Made by a program: the position numbers and the translations under genes
NCBI RefSeq assembly: GCF_024679245.1
Contig: NW_027125104.1
Coordinates: 806,001-870,000, forward strand
Source: Pseudorasbora parva
Taxonomy: Eukaryota > Chordata > Actinopteri > Cypriniformes > Gobionidae
Length of the DNA: 64,000 nt
Direction: 5' to 3'
Shown: in pieces, positions 52,088 through 63,234 of the stretch
Layout: each line of letters begins with the position of its first letter
Numbering within the stretch: the stretch's first letter is position 1
The notes under the pieces: generated by a model
Told to the model about the DNA's origin: nothing
Databases searched by the model: none
Seen by the model: the letters and a program-made list of their open reading frames with translations, nothing else

Positions 52088-53120
52088 TACACACTGGTTA
52101 AAAGCAGATAGCGTGGAGGGAAAAAGCGTGCGGTTCTTGACGCTTGTGGTGCCGCCCACTGCCCCAAAGGGTGAAGTTGCACCAGTTTTGTTATGTTTCT
52201 GTCTCTTTCTGCTGTGTCAGCCAGTGACCCGGAGAGTTCAGAGAACTGAACTGCGTCTGTTTTCATCGAGGTTGTCGAAACCTGCGACCGGTTTGCCGAA
52301 TGTGGTTTTTCCCACAAACTTTGATATTCAACGGACGAGTTGATTGACAGCAGTGGTCCCAAAGGCAAAGTTGTTCGGATGGAGGTTTTCTGTCGTATGG
52401 TACGACTGTCTCGTGCGCGTGCTGTGAAAAAGCACGCGACATACGTTCGCCTATAGCCGCTCTCATGTTGTTGCTTTTTCATTTTAAAGCGCCACTAGGT
52501 GGCCATTCACCGCGTCCTTTCTCGCCTGACCCCAGACTGAGCCCGTGCACGGGTGTACCGGCTTGGGTGAAATTGTCTCGTTCCGTCCAAGAGCTATAGC
52601 CGTTCTAGCAGACCCCGCCTCGCCCAGCCCGTATGTTTCGGCCTGCCGCCGCCAAGCTGAATCGAAATTCCCACTTTTTTTCCGATCTGGACGGACAGTC
52701 AGACTCCAGAGAATCTTTCTGCACTGGTTTGGGCCAGATCGGGCAAAAGACCTAGGACTAGTGTGCAAAAGTAGGTTTTTCACAAAATCAGAAATACCCG
52801 AAAATTTCGCCAGCGCAACCTTCGAATCCGAGGCATGCGTCTCGCTCGGCTCGAGCCAAGGATTCCGATGATATAAGACACTTGGTTCTGCGGCGTGCGG
52901 TTTGGGAGCTACGAGCCATTTCGTACTTTCGGTGGCTGTAGCGCCACCGCCGGGCCCATCGGGGGGCCAGCCTTGGTGATGTTGTAGAGCGAGTGGCTAG
53001 TACCATCCCTCAAAGTTTCAGGTCTCTACGACGTACGGCCTTTGCCAACCCTCCCCCCCCTCACCGCTTCCCAGATGGGCGTCGCCTTTGCCGGCTCCCC
53101 TGCCGCTGCGTCATTGTGTC

Positions 53121-53308
53121 ATCGCTTCTCGGCCTTTTGGCTAAGATCAAGTGTAGTATCTGTTCTTATCAGTTTAATATCTGATACGTCCCCTATCCGG
53201 GGACTGCATATTAAATTGATTTTTGGCACATGGAGCCGGAACCGGGGCTTGCTCCGTCCACTCCACGCATCGACCTGGTATTGCAGTGCCTCCAGGAACG
53301 GTGTGCTT
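53121..53308 (+). ncRNA. RNU2: U2 snRNA, form A, unit 21
   Basis: Intact form A copy. Confidence 0.97.
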
Positions 53309-53779
53309 CCCCTTTTTGGGGACTGCGAATTGTTGTGACTAATAGAAGAACCAACAACACCACTGGAATTTTGTCAGAGAATACAGAAATACGCAGGAAG
53401 CGCATACAGAATGATGATGAGGTGACCGTTGACGATGACCGTGCCACAGAGAAAGCAGCAAGCTGCGGTCATATGAGCATAGGGAAAAAAGAAGAACAAA
53501 AGCGTCGGTTGCCGGCCGGCTGACTCATCACCGTCACAGCACGTTTTTTGATGTCCCTCTTATTTGAGAGTCTTTACCAACGAGCTGATGAGTCCAATCG
53601 GGGGTTTGTGTTGGATGGATTAGGGACACCTGATTCAAATCAAGGTCAGGCACGCACGCACGCAGCAGTCAAGCAATGGAAGGTGCCCCGTCCTTCCTTT
53701 TCTTGGGGGAGGGGAAGGTCACCGTGTTTGAGGATGGCGAAGGGGGATAGGGCGCCTCTGCCTGGAGGCCAGGCAACTC

Positions 53780-53943
53780 ATACTTACCTGGCAGGGGAGA
53801 CACCATGATCAGGAAGGTGGTTCACCCAGGGCGAGGCTCGGCCATTGCACTCCGGTTGTGCTGACCCCTGCGAATTCCCCAAATGTGGGAATCTCGACTG
53901 CATAATTTATGGTAGTGGGGGACTGCGTTCGCGCTCTCCCCTG
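53780..53943 (+). ncRNA. RNU1: U1 snRNA, unit 22
   Basis: Full-length copy. The spacer has the 5-bp deletion near 54513. Confidence 0.97.
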
Positions 53944-54971
53944 TACACACTGGTTAAAAGCAGATAGCGTGGAGGGAAAAAGCGTGCGGTTCTTGACGCT
54001 TGTGGCGCCGCCCACTGCCCCAAAGGGTGAAGTTGCACCAGTTTTGTTATGTTTCTGTCTCTTTCTGCTGTGTCAGCCAGTGACCCGGAGAGTTCAGAGA
54101 ACTGAACTGCGTCTGTTTTCATCGAGGTTGTCGAAACCTGCGACCGGTTTGCCGAATGTGGTTTTTCCCACAAACTTTGATATTCAACGGACGAGTTGAT
54201 TGACAGCAGTGGTCCCAAAGGCAAAGTTGTTCGGATGGAGGTTTTCTGTCGTATGGTACGACTGTCTCGTGCGCGTGCTGTGAAAAAGCACGCGACATAC
54301 GTTCGCCTATAGCCGCTCTCATGTTGTTGCTTTTTCATTTTAAAGCGCCACTAGGTGGCCATTCACCGCGTCCTTTCTCGCCTGACCCCAGACTGAGCCC
54401 GTGCACGGGTGTACCGGCTTGGGTGAAATTGTCTCGTTCCGTCCAAGAGCTATAGCCGTTCTAGCAGACCCCGCCTCGCCCAGCCCGTAGGTTTCGGCCT
54501 GCCGCCGCCAAGCCGAAATTCCCACTTTTTTTCCGATCTGGACGGACAGTCAGACTCCAGAGAATCTTTCTGCACTGGTTTGGGCCAGATCGGGCAAAAG
54601 ACCTAGGACTAGTGTGCAAAAGTAGGTTTTTCACAAAATCCCAAATACCCGAAAATTTCGCCAGCGCAACCTTCGAATCCGAGGCATGCGTCTCGCTCGG
54701 CTCGAGCCAAGGATTCCGATGATATAAGACACTTGGTTCTGCGGCGTGCGGTTTGGGAGCTACGAGCCATTTCGTACTTTCGGTGGCTGTAGCGCCACCG
54801 CCGGGCCCATCGGGGGGCCAGCCTTGGTGATGTTGTAGAGCGAGTGGCTAGTGCCATCCCTCAAAGTTTCAGGTCTCTACGACGTACGGCCTTTGCCAAC
54901 CCTCCCCCCCCTCACCGCTTCCCAGATGGGCGTCGCCTTTGCCGGCTCCCCTGCCGCTGCGTCATTGTGTC

Positions 54972-55159
54972 ATCGCTTCTCGGCCTTTTGGCTAAGATCA
55001 AGTGTAGTATCTGTTCTTATCAGTGTAATATCTGATACGTCCCCTATCCGGGGGCTGCATATTAAATTGATTTGTGGCACATGGAGCCGGACCCGGGGCT
55101 TGCTCCGTCCACTCCACGCATCGACCTGGTATTGCAGTGCCTCCAGGAACGGTGTGCTT
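54972..55159 (+). ncRNA. RNU2: U2 snRNA, form B2, unit 22
   Basis: Intact form B2 copy. Confidence 0.95.
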
Positions 55160-55630
55160 CCCCTTTTTGGGGACTGCGAATTGTTGTGACTAATAGAAGA
55201 ACCAACAACACCACTGGAATTTTGTCAGAGAATACAGAAATACGCAGGAAGCGCATACAGAATGACGATGAGGTGACCGTTGACGATGACCGTGCCACAG
55301 AGAAAGCAGCAAGCTGCGGTCATATGAGCATAGGGAAAAAAGAAGAACAAAAGCGTCGGTTGCCGGCCGGCTGACTCATCACCGTCACAGCACGTTTTTT
55401 GATGTCCCTCTTATTTGAGAGTCTTTACCAACGAGCTGATGAGTCGAATCGGGGGTTTGTGTTGGATGGATTAGGGACACCTGATTCAAATCAAGGTCAG
55501 GCACGCACGCACGCAGCAGTCAAGCAATGGAAGGTGCCCCGTCCTTCCTTTTCTTGGGGGAGGGGAAGGTCACCGTGTTTGAGGATGGCGAAGGGGGATA
55601 GGGCGCCTCTGCCTGGAGGCCAGGCAACTC

Positions 55631-55794
55631 ATACTTACCTGGCAGGGGAGACACCATGATCAGGAAGGTGGTTCACCCAGGGCGAGGCTCGGCCATTGCA
55701 CTCCGGTTGTGCTGACCCCTGCGAATTCCCCAAATGTGGGAATCTCGACTGCATAATTTATGGTAGTGGGGGACTGCGTTCGCGCTCTCCCCTG
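55631..55794 (+). ncRNA. RNU1: U1 snRNA, unit 23
   Basis: Full-length copy near the right end of the 20-kb duplicated block. Confidence 0.97.
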
Positions 55795-56827
55795 TACACA
55801 CTGGTTAAAAGCAGATAGCGTGGAGGGAAAAAGCGTGCGGTTCTTGACGCTTGTGGTGCCGCCCACTGCCCCAAAGGGTGAAGTTGCACCAGTTTTGTTA
55901 TGTTTCTGTCTCTTTCTGCTGTGTCAGCCAGTGACCCGGAGAGTTCAGAGAACTGAACTGCGTCTGTTTTCATCGAGGTTGTCGAAACCTGCGACCGGTT
56001 TGCCGAATGTGGTTTTTCCCACAAACTTTGATATTCAACGGACGAGTTGATTGACAGCAGTGGTCCCAAAGGCAAAGTTGTTCGGATGGAGGTTTTCTGT
56101 CGTATGGTACGACTGTCTCGTGCGCGTGCTGTGAAAAAGCACGCGACATACGTTCGCCTATAGCCGCTCTCATGTTGTTGCTTTTTCATTTTAAAGCGCC
56201 ACTAGGTGGCCATTCACCGCGTCCTTTCTCGCCTGACCCCAGACTGAGCCCGTGCACGGGTGTACCGGCTTGGGTGAAATTGTCTCGTTCCGTCCAAGAG
56301 CTATAGCCGTTCTAGCAGACCCCGCCTCGCCCAGCCCGTATGTTTCGGCCTGCCGCCGCCAAGCTGAATCGAAATTCCCACTTTTTTTCCGATCTGGACG
56401 GACAGTCAGACTCCAGAGAATCTTTCTGCACTGGTTTGGGCCAGATCGGGCAAAAGACCTAGGACTAGTGTGCAAAAGTAGGTTTTTCACAAAATCAGAA
56501 ATACCCGAAAATTTCGCCAGCGCAACCTTCGAATCCGAGGCATGCGTCTCGCTCGGCTCGAGCCAAGGATTCCGATGATATAAGACACTTGGTTCTGCGG
56601 CGTGCGGTTTGGGAGCTACGAGCCATTTCGTACTTTCGGTGGCTGTAGCGCCACCGCCGGGCCCATCGGGGGGCCAGCCTTGGTGATGTTGTAGAGCGAG
56701 TGGCTAGTACCATCCCTCAAAGTTTCAGGTCTCTACGACGTACGGCCTTTGCCAACCCTCCCCCCCCTCACCGCTTCCCAGATGGGCGTCGCCTTTGCCG
56801 GCTCCCCTGCCGCTGCGTCATTGTGTC

Positions 56828-57015
56828 ATCGCTTCTCGGCCTTTTGGCTAAGATCAAGTGTAGTATCTGTTCTTATCAGTTTAATATCTGATACGTCCCC
56901 TATCCGGGGACTGCATATTAAATTGATTTTTGGCACATGGAGCCGGAACCGGGGCTTGCTCCGTCCACTCCACGCATCGACCTGGTATTGCAGTGCCTCC
57001 AGGAACGGTGTGCTT
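56828..57015 (+). ncRNA. RNU2: U2 snRNA, form A, unit 23
   Basis: Intact form A copy. Confidence 0.97.
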
Positions 57016-57486
57016 CCCCTTTTTGGGGACTGCGAATTGTTGTGACTAATAGAAGAACCAACAACACCACTGGAATTTTGTCAGAGAATACAGAAATACG
57101 CAGGAAGCGCATACAGAATGATGATGAGGTGACCGTTGACGATGACCGTGCCACAGAGAAAGCAGCAAGCTGCGGTCATATGAGCATAGGGAAAAAAGAA
57201 GAACAAAAGCGTCGGTTGCCGGCCGGCTGACTCATCACCGTCACAGCACGTTTTTTGATGTCCCTCTTATTTGAGAGTCTTTACCAACGAGCTGATGAGT
57301 CCAATCGGGGGTTTGTGTTGGATGGATTAGGGACACCTGATTCAAATCAAGGTCAGGCACGCACGCACGCAGCAGTCAAGCAATGGAAGGTGCCCCGTCC
57401 TTCCTTTTCTTGGGGGAGGGGAAGGTCACCGTGTTTGAGGATGGCGAAGGGGGATAGGGCGCCTCTGCCTGGAGGCCAGGCAACTC

Positions 57487-57650
57487 ATACTTACCTGGCA
57501 GGGGAGACACCATGATCAGGAAGGTGGTTCACCCAGGGCGAGGCTCGGCCATTGCACTCCGGTTGTGCTGACCCCTGCGAATTCCCCAAATGTGGGAATC
57601 TCGACTGCATAATTTATGGTAGTGGGGGACTGCGTTCGCGCTCTCCCCTG
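57487..57650 (+). ncRNA. RNU1: U1 snRNA, unit 24
   Basis: Full-length copy. The spacer has the 5-bp deletion near 58220. Confidence 0.97.
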
Positions 57651-58678
57651 TACACACTGGTTAAAAGCAGATAGCGTGGAGGGAAAAAGCGTGCGGTTCT
57701 TGACGCTTGTGGCGCCGCCCACTGCCCCAAAGGGTGAAGTTGCACCAGTTTTGTTATGTTTCTGTCTCTTTCTGCTGTGTCAGCCAGTGACCCGGAGAGT
57801 TCAGAGAACTGAACTGCGTCTGTTTTCATCGAGGTTGTCGAAACCTGCGACCGGTTTGCCGAATGTGGTTTTTCCCACAAACTTTGATATTCAACGGACG
57901 AGTTGATTGACAGCAGTGGTCCCAAAGGCAAAGTTGTTCGGATGGAGGTTTTCTGTCGTATGGTACGACTGTCTCGTGCGCGTGCTGTGAAAAAGCACGC
58001 GACATACGTTCGCCTATAGCCGCTCTCATGTTGTTGCTTTTTCATTTTAAAGCGCCACTAGGTGGCCATTCACCGCGTCCTTTCTCGCCTGACCCCAGAC
58101 TGAGCCCGTGCACGGGTGTACCGGCTTGGGTGAAATTGTCTCGTTCCGTCCAAGAGCTATAGCCGTTCTAGCAGACCCCGCCTCGCCCAGCCCGTAGGTT
58201 TCGGCCTGCCGCCGCCAAGCCGAAATTCCCACTTTTTTTCCGATCTGGACGGACAGTCAGACTCCAGAGAATCTTTCTGCACTGGTTTGGGCCAGATCGG
58301 GCAAAAGACCTAGGACTAGTGTGCAAAAGTAGGTTTTTCACAAAATCCCAAATACCCGAAAATTTCGCCAGCGCAACCTTCGAATCCGAGGCATGCGTCT
58401 CGCTCGGCTCGAGCCAAGGATTCCGATGATATAAGACACTTGGTTCTGCGGCGTGCGGTTTGGGAGCTACGAGCCATTTCGTACTTTCGGTGGCTGTAGC
58501 GCCACCGCCGGGCCCATCGGGGGGCCAGCCTTGGTGATGTTGTAGAGCGAGTGGCTAGTGCCATCCCTCAAAGTTTCAGGTCTCTACGACGTACGGCCTT
58601 TGCCAACCCTCCCCCCCCTCACCGCTTCCCAGATGGGCGTCGCCTTTGCCGGCTCCCCTGCCGCTGCGTCATTGTGTC

Positions 58679-58866
58679 ATCGCTTCTCGGCCTTTTGGCT
58701 AAGATCAAGTGTAGTATCTGTTCTTATCAGTGTAATATCTGATACGTCCCCTATCCGGGGGCTGCATATTAAATTGATTTGTGGCACATGGAGCCGGACC
58801 CGGGGCTTGCTCCGTCCACTCCACGCATCGACCTGGTATTGCAGTGCCTCCAGGAACGGTGTGCTT
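58679..58866 (+). ncRNA. RNU2: U2 snRNA, form B2, unit 24
   Basis: Intact form B2 copy. Confidence 0.95.
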
Positions 58867-59337
58867 CCCCTTTTTGGGGACTGCGAATTGTTGTGACTAA
58901 TAGAAGAACCAACAACACCACTGGAATTTTGTCAGAGAATACAGAAATACGCAGGAAGCGCATACAGAATGACGATGAGGTGACCGTTGACGATGACCGT
59001 GCCACAGAGAAAGCAGCAAGCTGCGGTCATATGAGCATAGGGAAAAAAGAAGAACAAAAGCGTCGGTTGCCGGCCGGCTGACTCATCACCGTCACAGCAC
59101 GTTTTTTGATGTCCCTCTTATTTGAGAGTCTTTACCAACGAGCTGATGAGTCGAATCGGGGGTTTGTGTTGGATGGATTAGGGACACCTGATTCAAATCA
59201 AGGTCAGGCACGCACGCACGCAGCAGTCAAGCAATGGAAGGTGCCCCGTCCTTCCTTTTCTTGGGGGAGGGGAAGGTCACCGTGTTTGAGGATGGCGAAG
59301 GGGGATAGGGCGCCTCTGCCTGGAGGCCAGGCAACTC

Positions 59338-59501
59338 ATACTTACCTGGCAGGGGAGACACCATGATCAGGAAGGTGGTTCACCCAGGGCGAGGCTCGGC
59401 CATTGCACTCCGGTTGTGCTGACCCCTGCGAATTCCCCAAATGTGGGAATCTCGACTGCATAATTTATGGTAGTGGGGGACTGCGTTCGCGCTCTCCCCT
59501 G
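59338..59501 (+). ncRNA. RNU1: U1 snRNA, unit 25
   Basis: Full-length copy with the GGTGCC marker. Unlike units 19, 21 and 23, the spacer reads CCCAAAT near 60203, a local exchange of markers. Confidence 0.97.
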
Positions 59502-60534
59502 TACACACTGGTTAAAAGCAGATAGCGTGGAGGGAAAAAGCGTGCGGTTCTTGACGCTTGTGGTGCCGCCCACTGCCCCAAAGGGTGAAGTTGCACCAGT
59601 TTTGTTATGTTTCTGTCTCTTTCTGCTGTGTCAGCCAGTGACCCGGAGAGTTCAGAGAACTGAACTGCGTCTGTTTTCATCGAGGTTGTCGAAACCTGCG
59701 ACCGGTTTGCCGAATGTGGTTTTTCCCACAAACTTTGATATTCAACGGACGAGTTGATTGACAGCAGTGGTCCCAAAGGCAAAGTTGTTCGGATGGAGGT
59801 TTTCTGTCGTATGGTACGACTGTCTCGTGCGCGTGCTGTGAAAAAGCACGCGACATACGTTCGCCTATAGCCGCTCTCATGTTGTTGCTTTTTCATTTTA
59901 AAGCGCCACTAGGTGGCCATTCACCGCGTCCTTTCTCGCCTGACCCCAGACTGAGCCCGTGCACGGGTGTACCGGCTTGGGTGAAATTGTCTCGTTCCGT
60001 CCAAGAGCTATAGCCGTTCTAGCAGACCCCGCCTCGCCCAGCCCGTATGTTTCGGCCTGCCGCCGCCAAGCTGAATCGAAATTCCCACTTTTTTTCCGAT
60101 CTGGACGGACAGTCAGACTCCAGAGAATCTTTCTGCACTGGTTTGGGCCAGATCGGGCAAAAGACCTAGGACTAGTGTGCAAAAGTAGGTTTTTCACAAA
60201 ATCCCAAATACCCGAAAATTTCGCCAGCGCAACCTTCGAATCCGAGGCATGCGTCTCGCTCGGCTCGAGCCAAGGATTCCGATGATATAAGACACTTGGT
60301 TCTGCGGCGTGCGGTTTGGGAGCTACGAGCCATTTCGTACTTTCGGTGGCTGTAGCGCCACCGCCGGGCCCATCGGGGGGCCAGCCTTGGTGATGTTGTA
60401 GAGCGAGTGGCTAGTACCATCCCTCAAAGTTTCAGGTCTCTACGACGTACGGCCTTTGCCAACCCTCCCCCCCCTCACCGCTTCCCAGATGGGCGTCGCC
60501 TTTGCCGGCTCCCCTGCCGCTGCGTCATTGTGTC

Positions 60535-60722
60535 ATCGCTTCTCGGCCTTTTGGCTAAGATCAAGTGTAGTATCTGTTCTTATCAGTTTAATATCTGATA
60601 CGTCCCCTATCCGGGGACTGCATATTAAATTGATTTTTGGCACATGGAGCCGGAACCGGGGCTTGCTCCGTCCACTCCACGCATCGACCTGGTATTGCAG
60701 TGCCTCCAGGAACGGTGTGCTT
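60535..60722 (+). ncRNA. RNU2: U2 snRNA, form A, unit 25
   Basis: Intact form A copy. A private T lies downstream at 60854. Confidence 0.97.
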
Positions 60723-61193
60723 CCCCTTTTTGGGGACTGCGAATTGTTGTGACTAATAGAAGAACCAACAACACCACTGGAATTTTGTCAGAGAATACAG
60801 AAATACGCAGGAAGCGCATACAGAATGATGATGAGGTGACCGTTGACGATGACTGTGCCACAGAGAAAGCAGCAAGCTGCGGTCATATGAGCATAGGGAA
60901 AAAAGAAGAACAAAAGCGTCGGTTGCCGGCCGGCTGACTCATCACCGTCACAGCACGTTTTTTGATGTCCCTCTTATTTGAGAGTCTTTACCAACGAGCT
61001 GATGAGTCCAATCGGGGGTTTGTGTTGGATGGATTAGGGACACCTGATTCAAATCAAGGTCAGGCACGCACGCACGCAGCAGTCAAGCAATGGAAGGTGC
61101 CCCGTCCTTCCTTTTCTTGGGGGAGGGGAAGGTCACCGTGTTTGAGGATGGCGAAGGGGGATAGGGCGCCTCTGCCTGGAGGCCAGGCAACTC

Positions 61194-61357
61194 ATACTTA
61201 CCTGGCAGGGGAGACACCATGATCAGGAAGGTGGTTCACCCAGGGCGAGGCTCGGCCATTGCACTCCGGTTGTGCTGACCCCTGCGAATTCCCCAAATGT
61301 GGGAATCTCGACTGCATAATTTATGGTAGTGGGGGACTGCGTTCGCGCTCTCCCCTG
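61194..61357 (+). ncRNA. RNU1: U1 snRNA, unit 26
   Basis: Full-length copy. The spacer lacks the 5-bp deletion that other A-half units carry. Confidence 0.97.
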
Positions 61358-62390
61358 TACACACTGGTTAAAAGCAGATAGCGTGGAGGGAAAAAGCGTG
61401 CGGTTCTTGACGCTTGTGGCGCCGCCCACTGCCCCAAAGGGTGAAGTTGCACCAGTTTTGTTATGTTTCTGTCTCTTTCTGCTGTGTCAGCCAGTGACCC
61501 GGAGAGTTCAGAGAACTGAACTGCGTCTGTTTTCATCGAGGTTGTCGAAACCTGCGACCGGTTTGCCGAATGTGGTTTTTCCCACAAACTTTGATATTCA
61601 ACGGACGAGTTGATTGACAGCAGTGGTCCCAAAGGCAAAGTTGTTCGGATGGAGGTTTTCTGTCGTATGGTACGACTGTCTCGTGCGCGTGCTGTGAAAA
61701 AGCACGCGACATACGTTCGCCTATAGCCGCTCTCATGTTGTTGCTTTTTCATTTTAAAGCGCCACTAGGTGGCCATTCACCGCGTCCTTTCTCGCCTGAC
61801 CCCAGACTGAGCCCGTGCACGGGTGTACCGGCTTGGGTGAAATTGTCTCGTTCCGTCCAAGAGCTATAGCCGTTCTAGCAGACCCCGCCTCGCCCAGCCC
61901 GTAGGTTTCGGCCTGCCGCCGCCAAGCTGAATCGAAATTCCCACTTTTTTTCCGATCTGGACGGACAGTCAGACTCCAGAGAATCTTTCTGCACTGGTTT
62001 GGGCCAGATCGGGCAAAAGACCTAGGACTAGTGTGCAAAAGTAGGTTTTTCACAAAATCCCAAATACCCGAAAATTTCGCCAGCGCAACCTTCGAATCCG
62101 AGGCATGCGTCTCGCTCGGCTCGAGCCAAGGATTCCGATGATATAAGACACTTGGTTCTGCGGCGTGCGGTTTGGGAGCTACGAGCCATTTCGTACTTTC
62201 GGTGGCTGTAGCGCCACCGCCGGGCCCATCGGGGGGCCAGCCTTGGTGATGTTGTAGAGCGAGTGGCTAGTGCCATCCCTCAAAGTTTCAGGTCTCTACG
62301 ACGTACGGCCTTTGCCAACCCTCCCCCCCCTCACCGCTTCCCAGATGGGCGTCGCCTTTGCCGGCTCCCCTGCCGCTGCGTCATTGTGTC

Positions 62391-62578
62391 ATCGCTTCTC
62401 GGCCTTTTGGCTAAGATCAAGTGTAGTATCTGTTCTTATCAGTGTAATATCTGATACGTCCCCTATCCGGGGGCTGCATATTAAATTGATTTGTGGCACA
62501 TGGAGCCGGACCCGGGGCTTGCTCCGTCCACTCCACGCATCGACCTGGTATTGCAGTGCCTCCAGGAACGGTGTGCTT
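62391..62578 (+). ncRNA. RNU2: U2 snRNA, form B2, unit 26
   Basis: Intact form B2 copy, the last U2 in the window. Confidence 0.95.
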
Positions 62579-63049
62579 CCCCTTTTTGGGGACTGCGAAT
62601 TGTTGTGACTAATAGAAGAACCAACAACACCACTGGAATTTTGTCAGAGAATACAGAAATACGCAGGAAGCGCATACAGAATGACGATGAGGTGACCGTT
62701 GACGATGACCGTGCCACAGAGAAAGCAGCAAGCTGCGGTCATATGAGCATAGGGAAAAAAGAAGAACAAAAGCGTCGGTTGCCGGCCGGCTGACTCATCA
62801 CCGTCACAGCACGTTTTTTGATGTCCCTCTTATTTGAGAGTCTTTACCAACGAGCTGATGAGTCGAATCGGGGGTTTGTGTTGGATGGATTAGGGACACC
62901 TGATTCAAATCAAGGTCAGGCACGCACGCACGCAGCAGTCAAGCAATGGAAGGTGCCCCGTCCTTCCTTTTCTTGGGGGAGGGGAAGGTCACCGTGTTTG
63001 AGGATGGCGAAGGGGGATAGGGCGCCTCTGCCTGGAGGCCAGGCAACTC

Positions 63050-63213
63050 ATACTTACCTGGCAGGGGAGACACCATGATCAGGAAGGTGGTTCACCCAGG
63101 GCGAGGCTCGGCCATTGCACTCCGGTTGTGCTGACCCCTGCGAATTCCCCAAATGTGGGAATCTCGACTGCATAATTTATGGTAGTGGGGGACTGCGTTC
63201 GCGCTCTCCCCTG
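63050..63213 (+). ncRNA. RNU1: U1 snRNA, unit 27
   Basis: Full-length copy, the last U1. Its partner U2 lies outside the window. Confidence 0.97.
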
Positions 63214-63234
63214 TACACACTGGTTAAAAGCAGA

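Larger units (their letters stand above)
36196..56256 (+). repeat. 20-kb segmental duplication, right copy
   Basis: Partner of 6132-26192. The equivalent of the private A at 14330 is C here (44394). Confidence 0.88.
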
